The notes under the pieces were generated by a model. The model saw nothing but the letters and a program-made list of their open reading frames with translations. It made no database searches and had not been told where the DNA came from. From positions 1-64,000 of the forward strand of contig NZ_JAQMHV010000005.1 of the NCBI RefSeq assembly GCF_028307215.1: a stretch of 64,000 bases of DNA, in the 5' to 3' direction. Of this stretch, positions 19,131-28,150 are shown piece after piece. The stretch is from Falsirhodobacter sp. 20TX0035 (lineage in GTDB: Bacteria; Pseudomonadota; Alphaproteobacteria; Rhodobacterales; Rhodobacteraceae). How positions within the stretch are numbered: the stretch's first letter is position 1; each line of letters starts with the position of its first letter. A program made the position numbers and the translations under genes.

Positions 19131-20351
19131 TCAGGCTGATATCTCGGCACGATTTAGCGCACAGTGGTTCCAAAGCGAGTCCATGGCGCGAATAAGTGCG
19201 TCCATCTGGCGCGGACCATGCACGGGCGATGGTGTGAAGCGCAGCCGTTCCGTCCCGCGCGGCACCGTGGGGAAGTTGATCGGCTGGACATAGATGCCGT
19301 GATCTTCCAGCAGCAGGTCCGACAGCATCTTGCAGTGCACGGGGTTGCCCACATGCACCGGCACGATGTGCGACCCGTGGTCGATGATCGGCAGGCCCAT
19401 TCCCTTCAGGCGCATCTTCAGGATGCGGGCCTGCGTCTGGTGCGCCTCGCGCAGCGCGGTGTCCGTCTTCAGGTGCCGGATGGAGGCCGCCGCCCCCGCC
19501 GCCACCGCCGGCGGGATCGAGGTGGTGAAGATGAAGCCCGGCGCATAGGACCGCACGGCGTCCAGCATCTTCGCCGTGCCCGCGATGTAGCCGCCGAAGA
19601 CGCCGAAGGCCTTGCCCAGCGTGCCGTTGATGATGTCGATCCGGTGCATCAGCCCGTCACGTTCGGCCACGCCCGCGCCGCGGGGGCCGTACATGCCCAC
19701 GGCATGCACCTCGTCCAGATAGGTCAGCGCGCCGAATTCGTCGGCCAGATCGCAGATCTCGGCGATCGGGCCGAAATCGCCATCCATGGAATAGATCGAT
19801 TCAAAGGCGATCAGGACCGGACGGCCGCGCAGGCCTTCCAAAATCTCGCGCAGGTGGGCGACGTCGTTGTGGCGGAACACGACCTTCTCTCCGCGCCCGT
19901 TGCGGATGCCCTGGATCATGGAGGCGTGGTTTAGTTCGTCCGACACGATCACGAGGCCGGGGAACAGCTTCGGCAGCGTCTGCAGCGTCGCATCGTTGGC
20001 CATGTAGGCGGAGGTGAAGACCAGCGCCGCTTCCTTGGCGTGCAGGTCCGCGATCTCGGCCTCCAGCTCCTTGTGATAAAGCGTGGTGCCCGAGATGTTG
20101 CGCGTGCCGCCCGACCCCGCGCCGGTGGCGTCCAGCGCCTTGTGCATCGCTTCCAGCACGGCCGGATGCTGGCCCATGCCCAGATAGTCGTTGCCGCACC
20201 AGACGGTGATGTCCTGCTCCGACCCGTCGGGGCGGCGACGCACCGCGTGCGGGAAGGCGCCCTGCCGCCGTTCGATGTCGATGAAGGTGCGGTAACGCCC
20301 TTCGTCGTGCAGCCGGTTCAGGGCCGCGTCCAGTGCAAGATCGTAATTCAT
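19131..20351 (-). CDS. hemA: 5-aminolevulinate synthase
   Basis: PLP enzyme that condenses glycine and succinyl-CoA to 5-aminolevulinate, the first step of tetrapyrrole synthesis (C4 or Shemin route) used by alphaproteobacteria for haem and, in some species, bacteriochlorophyll. The 406-residue product starts [21 protein letters not shown] and has [26 protein letters not shown] and the Schiff-base lysine in [14 protein letters not shown]. The ATG at 20351 has GGGAGAT just upstream. Upstream (20421-20446) lies an inverted repeat that may be regulatory. Nothing in this window shows whether the organism is photosynthetic. Confidence 0.98.
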   Translation of the reverse strand: MNYDLALDAALNRLHDEGRYRTFIDIERRQGAFPHAVRRRPDGSEQDITVWCGNDYLGMGQHPAVLEAMHKALDATGAGSGGTRNISGTTLYHKELEAEIADLHAKEAALVFTSAYMANDATLQTLPKLFPGLVIVSDELNHASMIQGIRNGRGEKVVFRHNDVAHLREILEGLRGRPVLIAFESIYSMDGDFGPIAEICDLADEFGALTYLDEVHAVGMYGPRGAGVAERDGLMHRIDIINGTLGKAFGVFGGYIAGTAKMLDAVRSYAPGFIFTTSIPPAVAAGAAASIRHLKTDTALREAHQTQARILKMRLKGMGLPIIDHGSHIVPVHVGNPVHCKMLSDLLLEDHGIYVQPINFPTVPRGTERLRFTPSPVHGPRQMDALIRAMDSLWNHCALNRAEISA

Positions 20352-20420
20352 CTACCATCTCCCTTGCGCCCCGGTTCGGGGGCTGGGTCATGGGCGGGCC
20401 GGGGTCCGTCCGATTCAACT

Positions 20421-20446
20421 GTGACCGTTTATTACGCGCAGGTCAC
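20421..20446 (-). promoter_or_regulatory. Candidate operator: inverted repeat upstream of hemA
   Basis: GTGACC (20421-20426) and GGTCAC (20441-20446) form a 6-bp inverted repeat separated by 14 bases, about 70 bases upstream of the hemA ATG. On the hemA strand the spacer contains TAATAA, a possible -10 element. It does not fit the FnrL (TTGAT-N4-ATCAA) or PpsR (TGT-N12-ACA) patterns. A binding role is inference only. Confidence 0.35.
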
Positions 20447-20488
20447 GGGGGAAACTGGACAATATGACATACCCGACCCGACGGGACG

Positions 20489-21037
20489 TCAGTTCTGGAT
20501 CAGGATCTGGCAGCCCGCACCGCAGGCCTGGACCGCGTCGGCCGCGGCGTTGCCGCCCTTGGCCAGCCCCCATTCGCCCGTGGTCGGAGAGATGGCGAAG
20601 GCCTTGGGCGCGTTGCCCCGGAAATCGTCCACAAAGGCCTGCGTGGCGGCCTGCGACAGTTGCACCGGCTGCGGCTGCCATCCGGCGGGGCGGATGTAGC
20701 CCACGATCTCGCACGCGCGGGGGGCTTTGCGCTTGGCGTTGCAGTCGCGCAGCGCCGCGACCGAAGCGGTGTCCGTGTTGTGGTAGTTCGCGGCCGCGAC
20801 CGTGGCCTGCACCATGATCCCTTCGTCCGGGGAAATGGCGATCGCCCCGTAATAGGCCTGCTGCGCGCCCACCTGGCGCAGAAGCGCCGCCTGATCGGCG
20901 GGCAGGTAGTCCTTGGGCAGGATCTCCACCTCGGCATCCGCCTTCGGATACAGCATGCCGCGCAGTTCGCGCAGCCCCATCGTCTGCGCCGAGGCGGCGG
21001 TGGCCAGAAGCGTGGCGGCCAGAACCCAGTATTTCAT
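20489..21037 (-). CDS. Secreted hypothetical protein with four cysteines
   Basis: I do not recognise this 182-residue protein. It begins with a clear Sec signal peptide (MKYWVLAATLLATAASAQ), so it should be periplasmic or exported. The mature part has four cysteines in two pairs (LRDCNAKRKAPRACEIVG and the C-terminal QACGAGCQ), suggesting two disulfides. The segment YYGAIAISPDEGIMVQATVAAANYH resembles the small secreted proteins with repeated SxDxG-like turns seen in Rhodobacteraceae. The ATG at 21037 has CGGAGG eight bases upstream. It lies 137 bases upstream of hemA on the same strand and could be read together with it, but the inverted repeat between them argues for a separate hemA promoter. 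Confidence 0.75.
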   Translation of the reverse strand: MKYWVLAATLLATAASAQTMGLRELRGMLYPKADAEVEILPKDYLPADQAALLRQVGAQQAYYGAIAISPDEGIMVQATVAAANYHNTDTASVAALRDCNAKRKAPRACEIVGYIRPAGWQPQPVQLSQAATQAFVDDFRGNAPKAFAISPTTGEWGLAKGGNAAADAVQACGAGCQILIQN

Positions 21038-21136
21038 CGTGAACCTCCGGTTTTGCGGCAAACATAGCGCGGGGGTGCGGGTCTGGACAGGGCCCGCCCG
21101 GCTGATAGGCTGCGCCCCACCAAGAAGGAGAACGCC

Positions 21137-22507
21137 ATGTCGCTGCCATCAGTGCTGGACACCATCGACCATTCGCTGCCCGAGGCGACGGACCGCCTGC
21201 TGGAGCTGCTGCGCATCCCGTCGATTTCCACCGATCCCGCCTTCAAGGCTGATTGCGACCGCGCCGCCGACTGGCTGGTGGAGGATCTGAAGACCATCGG
21301 CTTCGACGCCGCCAAGCGCGTGACGCCCGGGCACCCCATGGTCGTGGCCCATGCGGGCACGACGGGGCCGCACATCCTGTTCTATGGCCATTACGACGTG
21401 CAGCCGGTCGATCCGCTCGACCTCTGGGACCGCGACCCCTTTGATCCGCAGGTGCAGGACACGGCCAAGGGCCGCGTGATCCGCGGACGGGGCTCGGCCG
21501 ACGACAAGGGCCAGCTGATGACCTTCATCGAGGCGTGCCGCGCCTGGAAGGCCGTGCACGGCACCCTGCCCGGCCGCATCACCATCTTTCTGGAGGGCGA
21601 GGAGGAGTCCGGCTCCCCCTCCCTGATTCCCTTCATGAAGGAGAACGCGGACGAGCTGCGGTCCGACATCGCGCTGATCTGCGACACGGGCATGTTCGAC
21701 GCGAAAACGCCCGCCATCGTGACCATGCTGCGCGGTTTGTCGAAATGCGAACTGACGGTCCATGGGGCCAACAAGGATCTGCATTCGGGCATGTTCGGGG
21801 GTCCGGCGATGAACCCGATCCGCGTGCTGACGAAGATCCTCGGCACCCTGCACGACGATCAGGGGCGCGTGACGATCCCCGGCTTCTACGACGATGTGGA
21901 GGAGTTGCCGGACGCCGTCCGCAGCCAGTGGCAGAACCTGTCCTTCGACCATGCGGCCTTCCTGGGCGACGTGAACCTGTCGGTCCCCGCCGGCGAACAG
22001 GACCGCACCCCGCTGGAGCAGATCTGGTCCCGCCCCACGGCCGAGATCAACGGCATCTGGGGCGGCTACACCGGCGCGGGCTTCAAGACCGTCCTTCCGG
22101 CCGAAGCGCATGCCAAGATCAGCTTCCGCCTTGTGTCGAAGATGGACCCGGACAAGGTCCACGCCGCGTTCGAATCGTGGTTCAAGGCCCAGCTGCCCGC
22201 CGACTGTTCGGTGGAGTTCAAGGACGTCAACGGCTCCCCCGCCAGCGTGATGTCCATCGACGACCCGGCGTTCGAGAAGGCGCGCACTGCCCTGTCCGAG
22301 GAATGGGGCACGGAGGCCGCCTATGTCGGCGCCGGCGGGTCCATCCCCATCGCGGGGTATTTCAAGGACATCCTGGGCATGGACGCGATGCTGATCGGTT
22401 TCGGCCGCGACGACGACCAGATGCACTCCCCGAACGAGAAGTACGACTTGGAAAGCTTCCACAAGGGCATCCGGTCCTGGGCCCGTGTGCTGGACAAGCT
22501 GATGTGA
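21137..22507 (+). CDS. M20 family dipeptidase
   Basis: A 456-residue cytoplasmic zinc metallopeptidase of the M20 (ArgE/DapE/carnosinase-like) family that probably hydrolyses dipeptides or N-acyl amino acids. The metal-binding and catalytic motifs are present: FYGHYDVQPVDP (His and Asp), RGRGSADDKGQ (bridging Asp), and FLEGEEESGSP (catalytic Glu and Glu ligand), with the dimerisation segment NKDLHSGMFGGP. The final HSPNEKYDLESF carries the last His ligand. AAGGAG precedes the ATG. It is followed by a hairpin and then a lower-GC region. Exact substrate is unknown. Confidence 0.95.
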   Translation: MSLPSVLDTIDHSLPEATDRLLELLRIPSISTDPAFKADCDRAADWLVEDLKTIGFDAAKRVTPGHPMVVAHAGTTGPHILFYGHYDVQPVDPLDLWDRDPFDPQVQDTAKGRVIRGRGSADDKGQLMTFIEACRAWKAVHGTLPGRITIFLEGEEESGSPSLIPFMKENADELRSDIALICDTGMFDAKTPAIVTMLRGLSKCELTVHGANKDLHSGMFGGPAMNPIRVLTKILGTLHDDQGRVTIPGFYDDVEELPDAVRSQWQNLSFDHAAFLGDVNLSVPAGEQDRTPLEQIWSRPTAEINGIWGGYTGAGFKTVLPAEAHAKISFRLVSKMDPDKVHAAFESWFKAQLPADCSVEFKDVNGSPASVMSIDDPAFEKARTALSEEWGTEAAYVGAGGSIPIAGYFKDILGMDAMLIGFGRDDDQMHSPNEKYDLESFHKGIRSWARVLDKLM

Positions 22508-22515
22508 CAAAGAGG

Positions 22516-22541
22516 CATCCTGCCGCATTTGCGGCAGGATG
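22516..22541 (+). terminator. Hairpin after the M20 peptidase gene
   Basis: A perfect 11-bp inverted repeat (22516-22526 with 22531-22541) with an ATTT loop begins eight bases after the M20 stop. No T-run follows, so it may act as an mRNA 3'-end stabiliser or a weak terminator. Confidence 0.6.
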
Positions 22542-22560
22542 ACGACATAAGCCTCAAACG

Positions 22561-23459
22561 ATGAGAAGCTTGATGCCGGAAAATGGGATCAGATCTACCT
22601 ACTCGCAGGCTCCATTCAAGATTTCTGCCCATGATTTTGGCGGCCAGATCTCGACGGGAACAGCCTTCCATTATCTTCACAATGGACAGCGGTTCATCGT
22701 CACAAACTGGCACAACTTAACAGGACGCAACTTCTTTAGCAGGAAGAACCTGAATACGTTGGGTCGGACCCCTCTATGGGTAGGGATCCATACTGCAGTC
22801 TGGCTCGCCCCTCCGACGGACTTGAATCGAGCTTTTGGGATAGAGCGGCGTCGGATTGAAATTTATGGCGATCCCGAAGCACAGCTCGATCAGCTATGGC
22901 TCGAGCATCCGGAACTTGGAGGACAAGGTTGCGATGTTGTGGCGATTCCGCACCCGAAACCGGATGAGGAGCCGGAGTTCATGCACAACAGTGTCAACCT
23001 GATTAGTAAATTCCGAGTGCCGGTCCTTCCTGGCGAAGTCGCTTTTGTCATCGGTTTTCCCCGTGGGCTTCACACGGGCTTCGGTCTGCCGCTCTGGAAA
23101 TCGACCTTCATCGCCTCCGAACCTCACTATGACGTCGAGATTGAGGAACGCTTGTTGCCCGCCTTTTTTCTGGACGGCTATACTCGAGAAGGCATGTCAG
23201 GTTCGCCGGTCTTCGCGCGGTATCGGGGAATGTGGACATCAAGGACCCCTACAAACCGATAGATCCAGATGAGCCTGATTTCTGGAGTCGAGACGATGTA
23301 GCGATGTTAGGGTCGGAGGCGACCGAGTTTATCGGGATCTACAGCGGGCGCATATCCGACCATGAAGGAGAAGCTGCTTTGGGCTTATGTTGGCGGGAAG
23401 AGGTGATCGAGGAGATCTGCTCGTCGTATGTGCCACCCCAAATACCTCAGGCAGCCTAA
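22561..23459 (+). pseudogene. Trypsin-like serine protease, frameshifted
   Basis: Two overlapping frames together make one protease of about 298 residues. The first (22561-23262) carries the whole catalytic triad: His in TNWHNLTGR, Asp in QGCDVVAIPHP, and Ser in REGMSGSPVFAR, preceded by FVIGFPRG. It then runs into an unrelated short tail. The second frame (from 23232, reading DIKDPYKPID) supplies the expected C-terminal strand region, with EFIGIYSGRI and GLCWREEVIEEIC. The switch falls at a GGGG run (23225-23228); one added G would restore a single frame. It may be a disrupted gene, a sequencing error or phase variation. The DNA is clearly less GC-rich and has different codon use from its neighbours, which suggests horizontal transfer. 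No signal peptide is seen. Confidence 0.75.
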
Positions 23460-23496
23460 GATCTGCAAATGCCGTTCCCTCGTCGAGCTAATAGCG

Positions 23497-23527
23497 AAAA
23501 GGCGGCCCCTTGCAGGGCCGCCTTTTT
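23497..23527. terminator. Bidirectional hairpin terminator
   Basis: A perfect 8-bp GC stem (23501-23508 with 23515-23522) is flanked by AAAA on the left and TTTTT on the right, so it can terminate both the plus-strand protease frame and the minus-strand tRNA-Asp transcript. Confidence 0.85.
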
Positions 23528-23535
23528 CGATGGAA

Positions 23536-23612
23536 TGGCGCGGTTGACGGGGCTCGAACCCGCGACCCCCGGCGTGACAGGCCGGTACTCTAACCAACTG
23601 AGCTACAACCGC
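23536..23612 (-). tRNA. tRNA-Asp (GTC)
   Basis: A complete 77-base cloverleaf on the minus strand. Acceptor stem GCGGTTG pairs with CAACCGC, the discriminator is G, and CCA is encoded. The D arm starts TAGCTCAG, the anticodon loop is CTGTCAC giving anticodon GTC, and the T arm contains GGTTCGAGCC. The G discriminator fits Asp identity. Its 3' end faces the lower-GC protease region. Confidence 0.95.
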
Positions 23613-23696
23613 AACTTTCACCGTCCGGACCCGCCGAACGTGAGGTGCGTATTACGCAGACCCGCGCCCCCCGTCAAGCGCTGATCCGCGGATTTT

Positions 23697-25109
23697 TCAC
23701 GTCCCGCAGAAGGTTCTGTAGCGGCCGAACCCTTCGGAGGCCGGAAGGGCCAGATTTTCAAGGCCCTCCCGTTCGGTGAAGGGGTCGGACAGGGCGTCCA
23801 GCAACCTCTCGAACGGGGCCATGTCGCCGGCCTGCGCGGCGGCCAGCGCCTCCTCCACCCGCTCATTCCGGGGGATATAGATGGGGTTGACCGCGTCCAT
23901 CCGCGCAGCAGCGTCGGGGGCCAGACGCGCCCGCCAGCGGGCAAGCCAGCCGTCCAGCCAGTGATCCTTGAACAACCGCTCACGAAGGGCCGTGTCGTCC
24001 GTGATGGCCTGCGACAGGCGACGGAAGCACAGCGTCCAGTCCGCCCCCTCGATCCCCTCTAGGAACTCCTCGGCCAGCGCACGGTCTCCCGCGTCTGCCC
24101 CGTCCAGCCCCAGCTTCGCGCGCATCCCCGTCAGCCACGCGTCCTGATAGAGGCCGGCCACGCCTTCAAGGATACGCGTGGCCCGCTCCACCGCGCGCGC
24201 CTCGTCCGCATCGATCAGCGGCAGAAGCGTTTCGGCCAGACGGGCAAGGTTCCAGCCCAGAATCAGCGGCTGGTTCGCATAGGCGTAACGTCCTTGCCGG
24301 TCGATAGAGGAGTAGACCGTTCCCGGTGCGTAGGCTTCCATGAAGGCGCAGGGACCGTAATCGATCGTCTCACCCGAAATCGTCATGTTGTCGGTGTTCA
24401 TGACACCATGCACGAAGCCCACCAGCATCCATTGCGCGATCAGGCGCGCCTGTGCTGCGGCAACATCGGCGAAGAACCCCACGTAATCGCCCGCGCGGTG
24501 GGGGTAGTGCCGGGCGATGGCGTAATCGGCCAGACGCTTCACCCCTTCGGCATCGCCCTGCGCGGCCAGATACTGGAACGACCCGACGCGCAGGTGGCTG
24601 GAGGCGACCCGCACCAGAACCGCGCCCGGCAGAGGCCCGTTCTCGCGCAGGACCTCCTCACCTGTGGTCAGAACGGCCAGCGCGCGGGTGGTGGGAATGC
24701 CCAGTGCGTGCATGCCTTCGGCCACGATGTATTCACGAAGGACGGGGCCCAGCGCCGCCTTGCCGTCGGCACCGCGCGAAAACGGTGTCCGGCCCGACCC
24801 TTTCAGGGCGATGTCGTGCAGGCGGCCGTCCGGGCCCGACACCTCACCCAAAAGCAATGCACGGCCGTCGCCCAAACGCGGGGAAAAGCCGCCGAACTGG
24901 TGCCCGGCATAGGCCTGCGCCACCGGCCGCGCCCCTTCGGGCAGGTCCAGCCCGGCCAGAAGCGTCGCGGGCAGATCGTCGGGAAGGCCCAGCTCCCGCG
25001 CCAGCGGGCGGTTCAGCCGCAGCACCTGCGGGTGCGGCACGGGATCGGCCGTCCAGTCCAGGAACATCCCCGGAAGGGCCGAGGCAAAGTCGTGGCGAAG
25101 CGGGATCAT
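23697..25109 (-). CDS. selO: Protein adenylyltransferase SelO
   Basis: SelO (YdiU) is a pseudokinase-fold enzyme that transfers AMP from ATP to Ser, Thr or Tyr of target proteins, linked to redox stress responses. The 470-residue product shows the family landmarks [19 protein letters not shown], the glycine-rich-like [39 protein letters not shown] and IDYGPCAFM. The last holds the DYG that replaces the kinase DFG. I chose the ATG at 25109, preceded by AGGAGG; the frame stays open to 25208 without homology. The C-terminal selenocysteine/cysteine of some relatives corresponds to a plain Cys in the final RTFCGT. Confidence 0.95.
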   Translation of the reverse strand: MIPLRHDFASALPGMFLDWTADPVPHPQVLRLNRPLARELGLPDDLPATLLAGLDLPEGARPVAQAYAGHQFGGFSPRLGDGRALLLGEVSGPDGRLHDIALKGSGRTPFSRGADGKAALGPVLREYIVAEGMHALGIPTTRALAVLTTGEEVLRENGPLPGAVLVRVASSHLRVGSFQYLAAQGDAEGVKRLADYAIARHYPHRAGDYVGFFADVAAAQARLIAQWMLVGFVHGVMNTDNMTISGETIDYGPCAFMEAYAPGTVYSSIDRQGRYAYANQPLILGWNLARLAETLLPLIDADEARAVERATRILEGVAGLYQDAWLTGMRAKLGLDGADAGDRALAEEFLEGIEGADWTLCFRRLSQAITDDTALRERLFKDHWLDGWLARWRARLAPDAAARMDAVNPIYIPRNERVEEALAAAQAGDMAPFERLLDALSDPFTEREGLENLALPASEGFGRYRTFCGT

Positions 25110-25253
25110 GATGGGCACCTCCTGCCCCGGGATATGGGAAGCCGAACCCGCGATGACCAGTGGAAAGGGATTTCGGGAACCAAAGGCCCACATAAAACAT
25201 TCACGCACCAGTCACGGGTGCATGACCCGGCCGCCTCATCCAGGAGAACCACC

Positions 25254-25439
25254 ATGAAACGTCCCCTCTTCCTCGTCATCTCCGCCTTTGCCATCGCGGC
25301 CACGGTGTCGGCCTGCGGCAACACGCGCAGCCAGCGCGTCGCCACCGGTGCCCTGGGTGGCGCCGTGGCCGGTGAGCTGGTGGCCGGTGAACCGGTCGCC
25401 GGCGCGCTGATCGGCGGCGGCGTGGGCGCCTTCAACTAA
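25254..25439 (+). CDS. Small glycine-rich lipoprotein
   Basis: A 61-residue predicted lipoprotein. The N-terminal signal sequence (KRPLFLVISAFAIAATVSAC) ends in the lipobox VSAC, so the mature chain should begin with an acylated cysteine. The remainder is Gly/Ala/Val-rich with glycine-zipper-like spacing (ATGALGGAVAGELVAGEPV, ALIGGGVGAF), similar in style to OsmB and other small envelope lipoproteins. CAGGAG lies eight bases upstream of the ATG and a strong terminator follows, so it is probably monocistronic. Function unknown. Confidence 0.85.
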   Translation: MKRPLFLVISAFAIAATVSACGNTRSQRVATGALGGAVAGELVAGEPVAGALIGGGVGAFN

Positions 25440-25460
25440 GGTCTTTTACCTGTTCGGGAA

Positions 25461-25490
25461 AACGGCGCGGCGTCCCCCGCGCCGTTTTTC
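25461..25490 (+). terminator. Intrinsic terminator after the small lipoprotein
   Basis: A perfect 10-bp inverted repeat (25461-25470 with 25477-25486) leads into a run of T residues. Confidence 0.88.
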
Positions 25491-25564
25491 GTTGCGCTTG
25501 ACACTTCCGACGCGCTTGGCCCTTAATCGGCCCGACTTGACCGCACGGATTGCCAGACGCCGAA

Positions 25565-26452
25565 ATGACCGCCGACATCGCCTTCATCAGAAGTCATCGT
25601 TTCGGCGAGGTCGAGGATCGGCTGGCCCATCAGCTGGAAAACGCCTTCGGGCTGGGCAACGTCGCCCTGTGCGTCGACGAAAGCCGCGGCCCCGTCGACA
25701 CCGGCCGCTGGCCCAAGGCCAGCCTGACCCGCGCCCGGGCCGAGAAGATGGTGGGCGGCACCGTTCCGGACGATTGGGGCTGGCGCATGGGCGATCTGTG
25801 CCACATCGCGATTGCCGAGGATTTCGGCCCCCGCCGCCACCAATGGCTGATCGAAAGCGACGTGCACATCCCCCCGGGACAGGAAAGCGCGATCTTCGAC
25901 CGGCTGAACGCGATCACCGCCGATTTCATGGCCTGCGCCCTGCGCCCCAAGAAGGTGAAGCCGATGGCCGCGGGCGTGGCCACCGCCCTGCCGGGTGCCG
26001 GCTGGGGCTGCATCTTCGCGCTGAACCGGCTGGCAGGGCGTCACGTGCCGGCCGTGCGCACGCTGCGCCGCGACATCCGCGCAGCCATGCACGCGGGCGC
26101 AAAGGTCCAGACCCCGAATGATGAGGCTGTGCTGGCCAATCTGGGCGTAGCGATGGACTGGACGCTGGTGGACCTGTGGACCGCGGTGCCGGACATGTTC
26201 AGCCACCGCTGGTTCGACACCAATCCCCCCGCGCTGCGCCGGGCGCTGGACGCCCAGACGGACTCGCAACGCGTCAGCCATCCGGTGCTGGAGGTGGAGC
26301 AGGTCTTCCGCCGCCTGGAAGCCCCGCGCAGCGAAGGCCATCCCCAAGCCTACAAGGCGTCGCGCCTGGGACGCATCCTGGCCGCCATGACGCCCGAGGA
26401 AAAGGCCCGCGTGATGAAGCATCTGGAACCCGCCACCGACGCCGGCCGGTAA
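25565..26452 (+). CDS. Hypothetical protein, possible glycosyltransferase-like fold
   Basis: A 295-residue cytoplasmic protein with no signal peptide or membrane helix. I do not recognise it with certainty. The segment RRHQWLIESDVHIPPGQESA followed by a D-F-M-A-C strand resembles the core of glycosyltransferase-A-like proteins, in which a W-(I/V)-E-x-D-V strand carries the metal-binding acidic residues; this is inference from pattern alone. It is 13 bases upstream of a GT61 gene in an apparent operon, which supports a role in sugar transfer. Start: the ATG at 25565 has no obvious ribosome site, and a TTG at 25550 is an alternative. Confidence 0.75.
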   Translation: MTADIAFIRSHRFGEVEDRLAHQLENAFGLGNVALCVDESRGPVDTGRWPKASLTRARAEKMVGGTVPDDWGWRMGDLCHIAIAEDFGPRRHQWLIESDVHIPPGQESAIFDRLNAITADFMACALRPKKVKPMAAGVATALPGAGWGCIFALNRLAGRHVPAVRTLRRDIRAAMHAGAKVQTPNDEAVLANLGVAMDWTLVDLWTAVPDMFSHRWFDTNPPALRRALDAQTDSQRVSHPVLEVEQVFRRLEAPRSEGHPQAYKASRLGRILAAMTPEEKARVMKHLEPATDAGR

Positions 26453-26465
26453 GGAGCGCGCGGCA

Positions 26466-28142
26466 ATGTCCACCCCTGAGATTGCCAAGGCCCTTCCCAC
26501 GGATTTCTTCATCCCCGGCCTCGACCCCGGCTTCGCGCTGGTCCGGGCGGAGGACCTGACCCCGCGCCTGATTCCCCCGCTGCAGACCGAGGGGCTGACG
26601 CTGGTCACGGATGTGGAACAGCGGCTGCGGACCTTTGGCGAGTGGCTGGGCGTCCGCCAGACGCGACTTTGGGCGCAGGGTGTCGCGTTTCCCACCGTTC
26701 TGTGCGTGGCCGACGACGTGGGCATGATGAGCAATCATCTGACGGTGTGCGGGAAATACTTCCTCAGTTCCGCCGGGGGGACGAGGGTGCGCAACCGCTA
26801 CGCCGCCGCCGGCCCGACGGTGGACGGCCTGACCCCGGACAAGGCGCTGATCGCCTATCTGAACGATTGCGCGGCCCGCAACACGGCGCCCCTGCCGGTC
26901 GCGACCGAGGATGTCCGCCACCTGCCCTTCGTGATCGAGGTGAAGAACTTCGGCAACTTCTATCACTTCACGAAAGAATCCTTCCCCCTGCTGACGCTGG
27001 TGGAACGGTATGGGCTGACGGGCCCCATCGTTCTGGCCACCGGTTCGCGCGCGCAGGCGGCGGGCTTCGTGCAGAACCTGATCGACACGTGGTTCCCCGA
27101 CCTCGTCCCGCGGATCGAGATCCGGCGCGGTTGGGGCAATTATGGCCGGTCGCTCGTGGCGCTGGACACCGCGCATTTCCGCTATCAGGCGGCCCTTGTG
27201 CCGGGGATCGAGGCGGCGAACGATCCCCCCGTGGCGCGCGACCCCGACCGCCGCGGCGTCTATGCCGCCGCCGCCAACAGCTTCGAAGAGCCGGTGGACG
27301 CCCTGCGCCGCCATGTCCACGCCCGCATCGGCTCGCCCGACCGGAAGCGGCGGCTGTATGTCAAGCGTCGGTCCGACCGCGTGCGCGGCGTGCTGGGGGA
27401 GGAGCGGCTTCTGGACCGCCTCGCCCCCCTGGGGTTCGAGACGGTGTTCTTCGAAGACATGACCGTGCGCGAACAGGCGGCCACCGTGGCGTCCGCCGAA
27501 TGCCTCGTGACGCTGCACGGCGCGGGAATGACGAACATGCTGTTCGTGCCCCCCGGCTGCCTGACGGTGGAGCTGTCGAACTGCCAGACCCTGCTGTCGC
27601 GCTATGGCGATTTCAACCCGCTGGCCCTGTCGGCGGGCGCGTTCTACCTGCACGCCTTCATGGATCACGACTTTCCCGATCCGAGCGCCCTGCCCATCTA
27701 CTCCAAGCACGGGTTACGCGGGGTCAGCATGTCGGATTTTGCGGTGGACGTCCTCGCCTCACGCATCCACGCGCACTTGGTGCCCGACATGGCGGAACGG
27801 GCGCTGGAGGAGTGCCGCGCCCTGAACAGCGAGGGGCAGGCGGACCCTCTGCGTGAGGCGCTGGCGCGGCATGAAACGCTGATCTTCCACGACGCGGACA
27901 CCCATGTCTGGCACGCAAACTGCGCCCCCACGCCCGAGGACACGCTGCTGCACCTGCGGCGCGCGCTGCATCTGGCGCCCCGTCGGCTTCCGTTGCTGAA
28001 ACGGGCGATGACGGTCGCGCACAAGGCGCGCAACAACGCGGTGTTTCAGGAGGCGCTGGCCGCCTTTCTGCAGGCCGGCCCCCGCAGGGCCCAAGCCTTC
28101 CTAGAGGAAAAGGGGTGGAGCGCGGAGGGCATCGGCCCCTGA
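26466..28142 (+). CDS. Glycosyltransferase family 61 protein
   Basis: A 558-residue protein of the GT61 (DUF563) family, which transfers sugars to glycans or proteins. The family signature is strong: NFGNFYHFTKESFPLL near residue 160, GWGNYGRSLVALD, KRRLYVKRRSDRVRG, and LVTLHGAGMTNMLFVPPG near residue 350, including the conserved HGA(G)xxN motif. About 150 residues after the catalytic part form a helical C-terminal extension of unknown function. There are no membrane segments, so it is probably cytoplasmic and works on lipid- or nucleotide-linked precursors. AAGGAG lies nine bases before the ATG. It is likely co-transcribed with the preceding ESDV protein and is convergent with the LamG-like gene. 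Confidence 0.9.
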   Translation: MSTPEIAKALPTDFFIPGLDPGFALVRAEDLTPRLIPPLQTEGLTLVTDVEQRLRTFGEWLGVRQTRLWAQGVAFPTVLCVADDVGMMSNHLTVCGKYFLSSAGGTRVRNRYAAAGPTVDGLTPDKALIAYLNDCAARNTAPLPVATEDVRHLPFVIEVKNFGNFYHFTKESFPLLTLVERYGLTGPIVLATGSRAQAAGFVQNLIDTWFPDLVPRIEIRRGWGNYGRSLVALDTAHFRYQAALVPGIEAANDPPVARDPDRRGVYAAAANSFEEPVDALRRHVHARIGSPDRKRRLYVKRRSDRVRGVLGEERLLDRLAPLGFETVFFEDMTVREQAATVASAECLVTLHGAGMTNMLFVPPGCLTVELSNCQTLLSRYGDFNPLALSAGAFYLHAFMDHDFPDPSALPIYSKHGLRGVSMSDFAVDVLASRIHAHLVPDMAERALEECRALNSEGQADPLREALARHETLIFHDADTHVWHANCAPTPEDTLLHLRRALHLAPRRLPLLKRAMTVAHKARNNAVFQEALAAFLQAGPRRAQAFLEEKGWSAEGIGP

Positions 28143-28150
28143 TCGCGCCC

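Noticed and set aside
22516-22541. Possible att site or transposon end
   Set aside because: The perfect hairpin has no second copy on the right side of the protease block and there is no integrase or transposase. A transcript-end hairpin is simpler.
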